Assembly: GCF_002994745.2 (NCBI RefSeq)
Contig: NC_037088.1
Span: 46,120,911 to 46,184,910, forward strand
From: Rosa chinensis
Lineage: Eukaryota; Streptophyta; Magnoliopsida; Rosales; Rosaceae
DNA: 64,000 nt
Direction of reading: 5' to 3'
Of this stretch, positions 50,863 to 62,714 are shown piece after piece. Every line of letters begins with the position of its first letter. Positions within the stretch are counted from its first letter, which is position 1. Under the pieces are notes generated by a model. It saw only the letters and a list, made by a program, of their open reading frames with translations, was not told the DNA's origin and did not search any database. A program made the translations under genes and the position numbers.

Positions 50863-52981
50863 AATTATGCTAGTAGAAGTGATCAAAGCTATGGGAAATG
50901 ACCAAAATTGACTAAATCACCGACGTGCACAGTAGCCACACACGGTGGCCGAACCTGCAAAATCTCAACCAAACTGAAATTCAAGTGCAGAAGCATGTAA
51001 AGATCGACAAGTAGACCAATTTTGATATCTGAGTTGAAATCGAAGGTCGCCGGAAAAGGAAGAAAACCCACCGTGAAATCCCTACACCATCTCTCCTTCG
51101 ATTCTCACTCATGCTTCGTTGTTGGGACAATCCGACACCATAAGGACGTCCATGACGTCAAGAGGAAGCTACGGCCATTGTTGAAGGTTTCAAAACGGCC
51201 GGAATCTGGAAAGCTCGCCGAAAATCCATGAAGCTTCTCCCCTTCGATTCTCCTTCCTCACTTCGCGACTTGACAAACGAAGACCACCAGGTCGGTAGCC
51301 GCCTCACATTCCCTAAAAGACCCGAAGCCAGCGTCATAGGTTCAAAAAAGATAACCTCTTTCCCCTCCTCGCGGCAGTTCAACTTCGACTGGCCGGAACT
51401 CATGTTCGTCCCTGGCCCAGTTACGGTCTTCTCAGCCCCAGTTTTGGGCATCCGAGATCAACCCGACCACCGCTGCAGCTCTCTCCGCGAATTTAGAGAT
51501 CCTAATTTCATAAGATCCACACTCGCAGTCTGCGAGTCGACAAAGAAAACGCAAAAAAACTCTCTCCCCACCGATTGGGATCTTTGGTTAATAAACAAAG
51601 TAAAAAAAATTCAGTTTTTATTTTTAATTTTGAATTTATTCATTTAGGATTTAATAGGGGAAAAAGACCTTTTAGCCCTCATTATGCTACTCACGTGTCT
51701 CGCATGTGGTCAAAATTGACGGCGCCGTGACGGAAAATGACTGCAGGTATAACGGAGATACGAAAAGTTGAGTTAGGGTATTCCTTTGATAACTTTGTAA
51801 GTTCGGGTATCATATTGTCAGTCACCCAAATCTCCAGACACTGTTGGTGCAAAATATCCATATCCTAATGTTGTTTATTCAGTGTCGATATCTATTATCC
51901 ATATGTGTATGTATGTTAATGTAATGTAAGCTCGTTGTAATGCTGAAAAATAAAAATATAGTAGACTAATGAAAATCACTGTGACTTGGGCTTCTTGGAA
52001 ATCAACAGAAAATGAAATATGCTGATTTGGGTCAAATGAAGGAATTAGGAAACCAGTAATAACTAGTGGTGTTTCTTGGAAATCTCATTGATCTATCACT
52101 AAGCTTTCTATGCTCGTTCAAAGGTCATTCCTACTCCTACACTGATTAAGTCAAATGGGTCACGCGGCCGTTACTCAACCAATATTACTGCAGCCCTTTC
52201 TATGACTATACCCTGAAGTTTCCTTGCCATTACCTAAAATCCTGAAGTGTCCTTGCCATTACCACAAAACCCTGAAAATTGAAGGTTCCTAGCCGTTACC
52301 TTAAAACCCTGAAGGTTTCTATCATCTTCATCTATTTGTTTAGTTTGAGCATAATTTTCATGTTTAAGTTGGGCATAATCTTCATCTACTTGTTAATTTG
52401 AGCATAATTTTCATATTTATTAGGCATAGTTTTTGGGGCAAGCTTTGTTAATCTTCCTTGTTACCAGTACTACATCACATACTTGATTGAACCGCTACGC
52501 AACTCTACACTGCTAAAATTCAAAATCGAAAGGGTTAAAGTTACAACCTCAGCATGAGACTTGCATTACAATGGATTTTTGAGACTCCCGGCCTCTACTA
52601 TATGACAAGTTTCGTTATTTCAATGGTTATATTCGTTTCTTCAAATCGATCGATCATGTTAGCATAAGTAATCGTGGTGATGATATTCATAGCATAAAAA
52701 ATAAAAATACTACAATGGATTTTTGAGACTCCTCTACTATATGACATATTTCGTTATTTCAATTCGTTTCTTCAAATCAATTTATCACGTTAACATAAGT
52801 AATCGTATTGCATTGCATGAAAAATAAAAATACTTATATACATAGGGAAATTTAACAGCGAATAATTCTTTATTAAGTAAAGAATGAATTAAATTGTTGC
52901 ATAGATTTGTAACCATTGAATTTGATATAAGCTTTTTTTGATGGAGTTCTTGATGAACAATTTGTCACCGTGACTTAACAA

Positions 52982-53530
52982 TCAATATTGAACTCGAGAA
53001 TAGCTATTCCAATTCACCGGAACCCCAGTTGAGACGCCACTGTTATCCACCGCCGGATACCCCAACTTGGTCTGCGATGACGTCGTAGCGCAACCACTCG
53101 ACAACTTCCTCGCGTACGTCGACGTCGCACCTTCGTCCACCTTCATCCTCACCGAGATATTCATAATCCCATTCCTGACACCTCTCTCATCCCTTAGCCT
53201 GTAACTTAGAAAATGCAAGTAGCTCTCGGGCACCCAACCGCCGATGAAGTCCGTCAACGGAATAATCGCAGCTCCGATCGTCCTCGCCCCGTTCTGGCAT
53301 TGCACTTCCATGATCAGATTCCTGGCTTGCGCAGGAACCTCGATCACTAACTTCTCATTCCATCTTGGCCCTCCGCCTTCGGAGTCCGTCTCCGCCGTCC
53401 GGTACGATTTGGAGGCGGTGACGGCGGCGTCGGTCCGGACGGTGACGAAGGAGTTTTTCTTCAAGGGTTTGCGATTGGATTGGAGGTTTTCGGCTGCGAT
53501 AACGGTCAGTTCTATATATCGAGTTGCCAT
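52982..53530 (-). CDS. C2-domain protein, BON1-associated protein 2-like, copy 2
   Basis: Single exon, 182 aa from the ATG at 53530 in the same strong context as copy 1. The C2 domain is complete and all structural blocks match copy 1. Differences include Ala for Thr in the 30s and near 70, Ile for Thr in the AATIPL segment, Leu for Met in ESYMHF, and Thr/Lys/Ser changes in the tail, nine in all. One TATA-like element upstream (about 53640) instead of two. Nothing suggests it is broken, so both copies may be expressed. The likely partner is a BON/copine protein, by analogy with Arabidopsis BAP2. Confidence 0.88.
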   Translation of the reverse strand: MATRYIELTVIAAENLQSNRKPLKKNSFVTVRTDAAVTASKSYRTAETDSEGGGPRWNEKLVIEVPAQARNLIMEVQCQNGARTIGAAIIPLTDFIGGWVPESYLHFLSYRLRDERGVRNGIMNISVRMKVDEGATSTYARKLSSGCATTSSQTKLGYPAVDNSGVSTGVPVNWNSYSRVQY

Positions 53531-54178
53531 GGTTGTGAAAAAAAATATGCGGCGCAAAGTGTTTGATGAGTTGTTTTAAGAAAAGTGAACGATGAATTGC
53601 TTCAGAAAATTTGTTTGAGAAGTTTGGAGAGTTGGGAGGCGTATTTATTGTGGGGAAATAGGATGATGGATAGAAAGGAGAGAGAAATAGCGAGGTGATT
53701 CTGTTTGGATTTGTTTGGGTTGACCATGCGGTTGGACTGCGGCACTGCGCTGTGAGGAGTTTGAAAGTGACAGGAAAGGCGAGATAACCTTCAAATTACA
53801 CGGAAGATTCAATTTTGGCGTGTGGAAGGAATCAAAAGAAACTTTCCCAGTCATGTTAGGAAATTGCAGAAAATTATAATAGATTAATAGCCTCTGTGGA
53901 AATTAAAAATTCGAGAAGGTACGTATAGACCTGTTTGTAGGTTTTTTTATATAGTTTTATTGATAAATATATAATATATGTGTGTGCTTGTGGGATAAAT
54001 CATATTTTATCTGAAATTTCAACAAAATGTCATTGAAACTTCGATTTATATACTGAAAGGTAGATTGGATATTTAATGCGGCATTGAAGACTGGATGAGG
54101 GCATTGATTCATTTGGGAGTGATTTACCAATATTTGTAGTTAAGTATTTGAATGTGGAAGCCATCATCTTGTTTTCAC

Positions 54179-54390
54179 GTTTCCTTCTAGCTGGCTAGAT
54201 TATGTTTATCGTTGTGTCTTTTGACTAGACGAAGGGCTATACAAAATGACTAGTACTGCTTGTATTTACAAAAGTGGTGACTAATATGTACTTTTTTGAC
54301 TAGACGAAGGGCTATACGTTTCCTTCTAGCTGGCTAGATTATGTTTATCGTGGTGTCTTTTGACTAGACGAAGGGCTATACAAAATGACT
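54179..54390. repeat. Local direct duplication
   Basis: About 80 bp containing 'ttccttctagctggctagat' and 'gactagacgaagggctatac' occurs at 54179-54258 and 54317-54390, with a third partial copy of the second half at 54296-54316. Confidence 0.8.
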
Positions 54391-54400
54391 AGTATATACT

Positions 54401-54903
54401 TTTTTTTTTTTTTTTAGAATAGGATGTCAAGCCTTTTATAAAACTAAATATAGTTAACAACAAATATGACCAGCCCGCAAGGGCCACGTCAATATTAAGT
54501 TATGCTAGGCTACCCTAAAATAACCTAAATGCTATCACCATATTGCCATAGTAATAAGTATCAAGGACCAAAGAACCAAGACAATGAAAGGGCAGAGAAA
54601 GAAGACCGCCCTAACTTATTCTACAAACCCGGGACCTACCTATGCAGAGGAGGCTTACTCGGGTTCAAGTAAAAAATAGAACAACCTATTAAAGAGAAAG
54701 GCCCAAGGCTTAAAACGCAAAAAGATCCTAAGGCAACAGCTGGCCCACCAAGCCCAGATAGCCACGAATCTTCATAAGTAGCAAGGCCCAAAGACTAGGC
54801 CCAAGAACTTGAGGAAACCCGTGGCCCAACACTTGCAGAAAACCTATCTCTGCACCCTTTCCATTCCCAGCGACAGCAGCCATGCTTGGCCGGAGCAGCG
54901 CCC
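54401..54903 (-). mobile_element. 5'-truncated non-LTR element, about 500 bp
   Basis: Poly(T) at 54400-54415 is the tail of a minus-strand element. Flanks TGACTAGTATATACT (54386-54400) and TGACTAATATATGCT (54904-54918) form a target duplication with two mismatches. No domain; 3' UTR only. Confidence 0.6.
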
Positions 54904-55167
54904 TGACTAATATATGCTTGATCTGGCTTGCCGATAATGATCAAAAGAGTCTTCCATGCAAAGAACTATGACTAGTCTTTTTGGTTTTTTGGTCTCAAGA
55001 ACTCAACAGAGTATAGAAGTTGTTGTTATTTTTTATCTTATAGGAGAACAATAGAAAAAACCTACTACCTAGTTCAGTCGGTCAGTGATAACACCTTCTA
55101 TACAAGAAATTTAATCATAGAACTTGATTTCAATAAACTTTTGAAACACAAGATCCAAAAACTCCTT

Positions 55168-56833
55168 TTTTTTTGGGCTGAAGTCAAAGGTTAAGAGAGG
55201 CAAGAAGCCACCTTAACCTTTGAGAATTTATTGAAGAAGAAAGAAAAAATACAAAGGGAGGGGGACCAAAAGCCAAAACCTCCCATACCAAACAAAAATC
55301 AGTTATAGGAAAAAAACAAACTAACAAAAACGGAAATGCAGCATCCCCAAATGGTCACTCTGACAATGTCTATCAATGAAAAGAGGAGCTAGGTCCCACC
55401 AAGTCAGATCACTAGAAGTCGCACCGTAATTCGCTAATGCATCTGCAATGCGATTCCCTTCCTGAAAGATATGTGAAGATCATAATTGCATTTGAGAAAT
55501 ACAATATAAGCAATTAAACCACTCAATACGAAGCTGCCAAGACACTAAATCCAGGGACTGCAGAAAGTTTAGAACTAGGGAAAAGTCAACCTCTAGCCAT
55601 ATATGTTTCCAATCCCTTACCCAAGCTAGCTCAATAGCCTTAATGACAGGCTGACAGCCATTACCTCTGCCACTATCGAACTAGAAATGTTATGGTTAGA
55701 AGCAAAGGCACCAAGGAATTCTCCTCTATAGTCACGAAAAACAGCTCCATAACCACAACGGCCTGAATCTTGCTTCCAAGCACCGTCAGTATTTATTTTC
55801 ACCCACCTAAAAGAAGGAGAGAACCAATTAACCTCAATAATTGAAGGAGTACGGCGCGGCTTGCATTGAACTCCGAAATACTTCAACACTTCAAGATCAA
55901 GAAGAGAGTTGGTCATATAGCCGGAAGCAATGTGACTTGCAACTTGAACATGCCCAACAATTAAACGGAAAATTATTGTCACATTGAAAGCCTGACCTTC
56001 ATGCTTCATTTTTGTCACGCCCCGATTTTCAAACACAATTAATTATCATAGTAAATACACAGGGTGTGATGGTTCAGACATCAATACAAAACACTAAAGA
56101 ACGAGTCTGTATTGACATTGTGAGTTCATGACATCTTTACTTGTTGTTCTTTAAAGAAAATTTTTTCCTAGTGTTTTGTATTGATGTCTGAACCATCACG
56201 CCCTGTGTATTTACTCTGATAATTAATTGTGTTTGAAAATCAGGGCGTGACAATTTTATTCCTTGCTTGCCATATAAACCATAGAACAGTGGTAAAACAT
56301 GCCAACCACAACTCTTGCAACTGAGGACTATGATTAACCAATCCCACTTGCCATACCTGAATTAATGAACTGGGTACAGTACCTAACTCAAATTTAGAAA
56401 ACATGCAACACCAAATCTGGTTGGAATAAGAAAAATATGAGCTAATGATTCAGAGTTCCTACCACATAGACCACACCTCGATGCCAAAGCCACTCCTCTT
56501 CTTTGTAAAAAATCGACTGATAGTATCCTACCCCGTAGCGCCTTCCAAGTAAGTAAAGACATTCTAGGAGTGATAAATTTAGACCATATACACTTACCGC
56601 AATTCATTGTTGGAAGAGGTTGGCGTAGAAACTGAAAAGCCTTCCTTGCCGTGAGCTTCCCTGATGCAGCAGAAGACCAAATTACCTTATCCTCCACCGA
56701 AGGATCCATAGCTAAAGAGACTTTTTCAATCAACTCACACAACGCAGGGTAATGCAAATGAAGGAGATCAGGAATGACCCAAGAGCTATTACTAATATAA
56801 TCAGCCACATACCCACGTAGATGATTTTACTAA
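55168..56833 (-). mobile_element. 5'-truncated LINE, zf-RVT and RNase H end
   Basis: Flanked by AAAAACTCCTT (55157-55167 and 56834-56844); plus-strand T run at the left is the tail. On minus, 56808-56383 encodes the reverse-transcriptase zinc-binding domain (WSKFITPRMSLLTWKAL, then RCGLCGRNSESLAHIF). 55850-55626 encodes the RNase H start (WVKINTDGAWKQDSGRCGYG). A MITE (56013-56252) separates the two. RT and ORF1 are missing. Confidence 0.88.
56013..56252. mobile_element. Inverted-repeat MITE, 240 bp
   Basis: Termini TGTCACGCCCCGATTTTC and GAAAATCAGGGCGTGACA, with inverted repeats of about 85 bp; candidate 5-bp duplication ATTTT (56008-56012 and 56253-56257). Inserted in the LINE between its zinc-binding and RNase H domains. 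Confidence 0.85.
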
Positions 56834-57052
56834 AAAAACTCCTTGCAATGATTTTACTAAAAAAAGGAAACAAGAGGCCAACAATGAAAAAAACTACAAG
56901 ATAGCACCAATGTGCACAGAAGACTGATCAAAATCGCCCTGGGCTTAATCTATCAGTGTTTCTACTTTCTTTGTGCCCTGTCTTCTCTATGTTTATAGAG
57001 CGGCAGTAGAGAAAATATTTTTTATAATTAGTCTTCAAAATGATTGGAAAAG

Positions 57053-57480
57053 AACCAACAAAGGTTGGCAGGATTGGCAAAAGCACGGTTCTTGCCTTGG
57101 TTGGCACCCCCATCCAAGGTTCGAACCCCAGAGTTGTCAATTTATCCTTTGTTGGTAGGTTGTTGAGTGTCGAGGTCTTGCGGGGCCTATGTGAACGCCG
57201 GTGAAACGTGCCCAATTCATGGGTGTCTAAGTCCATCGAGGCTTGATTGAGGATGCTTGTAGGTCCTACCACCTGACCACTTCAGTGTGGTAGTGTGGGC
57301 TTTGGGACGTTGCGGGGTCTGTCTACTCCCAATTTTAACCGGTTCGGGGCCCAGATGTTAGTTGGGCTCCTAGCAAGGCCTACCTCGGGTAATCGGGGCA
57401 AACGGTCGATCATAAAGTTCCTGGGCTGGGGGGGACTTGCCTCCCCCCTCCCAAATACTCTTTGCCAAAAAAAAAAAATA
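57053..57480 (+). mobile_element. SINE-like retroposon
   Basis: tRNA-like head: A-box-like TTGGCAAAAGCACGG (about 57074) and B box GGTTCGAACCC (57118-57128). A-rich tail 57465-57480; target duplication ATTGGAAAAG (57043-57052 and 57481-57490). At about 430 bp it is long for a SINE. Confidence 0.65.
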
Positions 57481-57544
57481 ATTGGAAAAGGTTTAGTGAT
57501 TAACCAGATCGAACAAGAAGAAAGAATTATTAGTCAAATATGAC

Positions 57545-57880
57545 TAAATGATATTTGTTGTATAACTGTGTTTTGTGACAAAGACAGTTCATAAACAGTT
57601 ATCTCACACTCTTCATATGTCAGTCTGGTTTAGGGTTGTCTATAGTACTTGGATGTTTATTATACACTCATTTACATTTAATTGAACCAAATTTACAACA
57701 TCGACAACAAAGTTATCACTTTTGTTTTACACATTTACATATAATTGAACCAAGTTACCATATCGACAACAATTTGTTCTAATAGAACTAAAATTACTAA
57801 AAAAATAATTCTATTTACCATAATGACAACAAAATTGTTGTTAAATCTGTAAATAAGTGTATCACATACATGCAGGTACT
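57545..57880. other. Spacer with short repeats
   Basis: Two diverged copies of an 'acatttacattaattgaaccaa' type segment at about 57668 and 57730. No gene. Confidence 0.4.
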
Positions 57881-60240
57881 GTAGAATTTCCCAGTCTGAT
57901 TTATTGCTAAATCCTCCCTAAGAAAAGAAATGAAAGTGGTGCGTGCCTGAATTCGTAGTAGTTTAAGTCCAGTTTCTCTGGCCTTTGGTTCTTCAAAAAT
58001 TTGCATTATACCATATATTTCAAAACCCCTCGTCTTGGAGCCCTATTGTAAATGCGTCTTTGTTCAATGTTCACCCCCCTTTGTATGGTTTACTTTAATT
58101 GGTCAGTTGGTTCGTCACACCCTCTTAGAAGCCGCAGTATTTGATCATATCATCCCAAATATGAAGTATCTATGGACTTTATCACTAGATAACCTTGCAC
58201 ACGGGAATCAGACAAACCCATGGCATCTCATACCTTAGGAATTATGCAGAACCCGGCTTGCAATAGTAGCTCGAAGTAAAAGCGTACCACGTTGTCTGTC
58301 TTGGACAAGTCTTTGACGATTTCAACTCAACTAATCAGACTTGGGAATTATGCAGAACCCGGCTTGCAATAGTAGCTCGAAGTAAAAGTACTGTAGACGA
58401 CGACCACGTTGTCGGTCTTGGACTAGTCTTTGACGATTTCAACTCAACTGCTCAGAGTCTCAGACTGGTGAAGTTTGATATTAACTGTAATTTCCTTGAA
58501 CTTGTGCATACAACTCTCTGGATCTAGAGTCACAACTGCACCCACGCGTCAGCTTATTTGCGTCATGCAAAGGTTTCCGGCCAGACAGAAAAGTATTCCT
58601 CCTCTCTATTTCCACAAGGGAATCTCAATGTAATTTCCGCAACTTGTGCTTTTGTAATGACAAAGAAATCAAGTCTAATCCTAAACAACCAACAAACTAA
58701 GAAAGAGTTGGAAAGACCGAGAAAAAATGACCGCACGAGTATATTCATAGCTGTAAGCTACACTACTTAATTAGGGCATTAAAGTTCAATATGTCCATAG
58801 AAGAAGTAGAAGAACTAGCAAAAAACAATCTCTATGGCTGTATGACATCAAGATGATCCGCTATAAAGTTCTTCACTCTAAAAATGTGACTCAATAAGCA
58901 TGCATGGTTGTCGACCAAGTTCATCCAGTGCTGATCAAAGCATCATTTTGGCATTCCCCGCCATGTTCATATTCAGTGGTGCTGAACCTTCTTAATGTGG
59001 TGTATTCAGTACATATCAATGTAGTATATTGCGTATGAACGTACGTGAATATGTATGTTAATTAATGTAAACTCCTCCTTATGCTGAAAAATAAAAAAAC
59101 ACGGTAGCCTCTGAAAGCCACTGGTAATTGATGCTTCTTGTCCATCATATATAAGCTGATTTGGGTAACGTACATTTCTAGCAGAAAAAGGAATTAGGAA
59201 CCAGTAACAATTTAATCAACAAACACCATGCATGTGCTTCTTGGAAAAACTTCTCCAAGAAGCACGTTTATTTCACCGAACCAATGACACAGGCATGCAT
59301 GAGATTATTCCTACTCCTACGCTGATTAAGTTAAAATAGTTCATGTATGTGGCCGTTGTTGCTCGATCATTGCTGCACTATCGATGACTTTTACTTAAAA
59401 GTTTCGTACCGATTACCTAAAACCCTTGGATCGGAGTTTCCTGTCATCTTCGTCTACATAATTAGGTCGAGCATGATTTTCACGCGCGTTTAAGTTATAT
59501 CTAATCTACTGTGTAAGTTTTGACAATGTAGCCTCCTTGTTACTGCTAGTATATATCACAATATCACATGTTGTTCTTTTCATGACTAAATACATAAATG
59601 TTGACTATAACAGGTATGCATGTCACAGGCAGTTCCCGTTAACAGGAGAAAGAAGAACGAAACTCCACTACAATAAAACTGTAGACGGTTGAAACGTTGA
59701 ATCGAAAGGATAAAAATTTGGGCGCGCCAATACAAAAGTTCGAGATTTTGAAGTAATAATTTAATACACTCTTTTATTATACATTATATAACATACTCTT
59801 TTGAGAGGAATATTCTCATTATTTCAGATTTGCTAACCTAAGGAACAGTTTTAAGAGACTGTGAGAGACAAATGCATCTCAATCACATGTATTAAATATA
59901 AAAGTAGATATTATAACAAACTTAAAACTGTGCATTTATTTTCAGCCCGTCAGATTCACTTGTCCCTCACAGTCCCTTAAAAATTGTCCTTTAGGTGAGC
60001 AGGCCTTCTCATTATTTTAATTTCTACAGTTAAATTTGCTAGTACCTTTTAGTTTTCCTCGACAGTCATTGAAATGAGAATTTAACCCTTCTTAAAAAAC
60101 TATACTATCTTTTTAGTCATGAAATCGGAGTTATTAAATTAGCATGAGAGGACTAATTGCCTACCGTTGCATGGATGCATTAAAAAGACAAATTTGTAGC
60201 ATGTAAGTAAATTTTCCTGATTACGAATAGTTTGTCATAT
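57880..60240. repeat. Older copy of the RING-3'/BAP2 spacer cassette (unit 3, BAP2 lost)
   Basis: 58915-59230 aligns by eye with the RING 3' UTR and downstream spacer (42405-42720), and 59300-59420 with 42780-42990. The BAP2 coding region is absent, and at about 60241 the sequence restarts the start of this unit (TTTATTGCTAAATCCTC). No coding capacity seen. Confidence 0.65.
58238..58460. repeat. 106-bp tandem duplication
   Basis: GGAATTATGCAGAACCCGGC begins at 58238 and again at 58344; the second unit carries a short insertion. The paralogous unit near 60575 has one copy. Confidence 0.8.
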
Positions 60241-60886
60241 ACCGTTTTGTTAATTTATTGCTAAATCCTCTCATCTGAGAAGAAAATTGAAAGTGGTATG
60301 TGCCCAAATTCCTAGTAGTTTAGTCCGATTTCCCCTTTGGTTCTTCAATTTTACATTATAAATTTCAAGACCTCTTGTCTTCCGTCTTGTAAATGCATAT
60401 TTGTTCAATGAATCAATGATCATCCCCCTTGTATGGTTTAATTTGGTCAGTGGATGTACGAAGCCTCAGTAATAGATCATCCTCAACCCAAATTGGATAA
60501 TTTTCTTTTTTCTTTTTTCAACTTTCATAAAACCTGCACGCGGGAATCAGAAACCAATTGCTTACCATTACTTGGGAATGCAAAGCACTGGTTGCAATAG
60601 TAGCAACTAGTAAGTTTAGTTGACGCCGACGACGTTGTTGGTCTTGGACCACTCTTTGACGATGTCAACTCAAATACTCCGACTGATGAAGTATGATATT
60701 AACTGTAATTTCCTTGAACTTTTGCATACAACTTTATCTGGAGTCACGACTGCACCCATATATGCGTCAGCTTATTTGCGTCACTTGGGTTTTATGAATG
60801 CAAAAGTCTCCGGGAGACAGAAAAGTGTTCCTCCTCTATATTTCCACGGATAAAGTCATTCTAAATTCTGCACAACTTTTGTTTTT

Positions 60887-62714
60887 GGATTAAATACTGC
60901 TTACTCTATATATTTATAGGGTTTCATCATTTCAGTCAATGACCTTCGAATTTCACCTAAAAAGTCCATGAACTCTCAATTTCCTCCAAATTTGTCCCTG
61001 CCGTCAAGCCTCCGTCCAAGACTCCATTATCTCTCTGACGTGGCGGTCATTTTCATGCTAAAAGTCTATTATACCCTCACTTACTCTTTTTTTTTTAATT
61101 AATTTTTTTCTCTCTCTCTTTTTTGTTTGTTTTTTTTTTACGTCTTCTTCTTCCACATCTCTCCTCTCCTCTGTTTATCTTAGTCTATTATCCGGAAGCT
61201 CTCATCCTCCGACATCTTTCTCGCTGGACCGAGAATGTGCATACCCATGACCAGAATCATGCGAAAATTACCATAACAACAAACAAACCACTGATCAACT
61301 CCAATAAACATCATTGGGATTAGAGATAATATCATAAATCCAACCTAATCATAGATTCACTACTCAGTTCAATTATTGATTAAACCAAAACAGATCATAA
61401 TCTCAACGAATCAAGAATCAGTTAAACTTGATAATTCAACAATTCATATACAATTCCACATTCACGCACAGCAAAATTCACTGCCAGAACCCTTTTTTTG
61501 GCAAATCCAGTTACAAAAAAAAAAAAGAAAAAAAAAAAAAAAAAGAAAGAAAGAAGAAGCCGAGATCTAACCCAATCAGACGGGGAACTGAGCGACGTCG
61601 TTTGCGTTGGCGTGGTGGTGTTGTTGATCGGAGTGGGTGAGATTGGTGAGAGCGAGAGGGCGGTGGGTGGCCTCGTCGTCCTTGTTGGCGTCCGTGGTGG
61701 CGATGTTGACGCAGGAGAAGCGCTCGAGGGAAGAGAAGAAGGAGGAGGAGATGGTGGCGCTGACCTATCTTTAATTTGCCAAACGCAATTCAATTTGCCT
61801 CAAACCTATCTTCCCAAATTCAACGGTCCAATCAAGCACAGCAACACTGCACAATCTACCACCCCAAAGCAAAAAAAAAATCAATTTTGGCACAAATCAT
61901 CACCTACAACGGCGATAAAGCCGACAAATATCTAGTCGAAAGCTGAGGTGGAGGGCCAAACATCTGCAATGGCGATGTAGAGCAACAAAACCAGATCATG
62001 CATGGAGATCCGCAGCGACTCGGAGATCACTGCGGCGTTGACTTGATGACTGAAGGTGAAGAGGGTGGATCGGGTGCAGAGGAGGGGACCAGCGGAGAGG
62101 TGAGGTGAGCCCGAGGGAGGTGAGGTCGTTGAGCTTGGAGGGATTGGTGTTGTCTTTGACCTTGAAGAGGACAATGTGCTCAACGACGGGGAATGACAAC
62201 ATGGTGATGGTGGTGAATGTGGGGATGCGGGTTTTGGGGAAAGAGAGGTGGTGGTGGTGTTTGGGAGGTGAGAGAGAGCGAGAGAATGGAAGAGGGAGTG
62301 GCCTTGAGACACAGAGTCACCGTCATGTCTAGAGAGAGAAATGAAATCGGGGGTTTTGAGTAGGTGAGGAAGAAGAGAAATGAAATCTGCGTTTACTGAT
62401 AATGATGGAGGGCAGCTCCGATACTAAATTGGGGCTCTGTTAGAAGAGGATGTAAAGAGAACAAAGAAAAAATAAAAAAAGAGAGATTTTTTTTAAAGTA
62501 AAAAAAAAAAAAAAATTCTAGTGAGGGTAAAATAGACATTTTGGCATAAAATGGGTGCCACATCAGCAAATTAACGGATAATTTGGACAGAGCTTGACGA
62601 CAGGGACAAATTGGGAGGAAATTGAGAGTTCAGAGACTTTTTAGGTAAAATTCGAAGGTCAGGGACTGAAACGATGAAATCCTATAAGTATAGGGAGTAA
62701 ACAGTAATTAACTC
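60887..62714. mobile_element. Pack-MULE candidate, 1828 bp
   Basis: Long inverted termini of the same family as 32749 (GGATTAAATACTGCTTACTC at left) and 9-bp duplication TTTGTTTTT (60878-60886 and 62715-62723). The interior on minus carries a fragment of a stress-responsive A/B-barrel (Dabb) gene: VVEHIVLFKVKDNTNPSKL near 62187-62130 and, in another frame, LSAGPLLCTRST near 62100. A second coding-like stretch (LERFSCVNIATTDANKDDEA, about 61728-61670) is of unknown origin. Confidence 0.85.
61996..62312 (-). pseudogene. Captured fragment of a stress-responsive A/B-barrel domain gene
   Basis: Starts with a Ser/Pro-rich leader, then MLSFPVVEHIVLFKVKD.. as in plant UP3-like Dabb proteins. A frameshift or small deletion moves the continuation (HLSAGPLLCTRSTLFTFSHQ) to another frame; the rest of the barrel is missing. 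It sits inside the MULE and is not a working gene. Confidence 0.65.

Larger units (their letters stand above)
45940..51859. mobile_element. MULE-type TIR element carrying a nested copia
   Basis: Termini GGGTATTTTGCACCAACAG and its counterpart reading inward from 51859 (GGATATTTTGCACCAACAG) are over 60 bp long and flanked by the 9-bp duplication ATATCCTAA (45931-45939 and 51860-51868). Unit 1 shows the empty site at about 42510. Without the copia the element is about 1.5 kb. The parts at 46090-46420 and 50868-51780 hold no recognised domain. Confidence 0.93.
44829..54075. repeat. Tandem duplication, unit 2 (with hAT and MULE/copia insertions)
   Basis: Second unit of the RING-exon/BAP2 duplication, expanded to 9.2 kb by the hAT at 45039 and the MULE plus copia at 45940. 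Order and orientation match unit 1. Confidence 0.9.

Noticed and set aside
61428..61935. Several 70-145 codon frames in the MULE interior
   Set aside because: They read through poly-Lys and Gly/Val runs from simple sequence; only the Dabb-like fragment on minus is credible, and it is broken.
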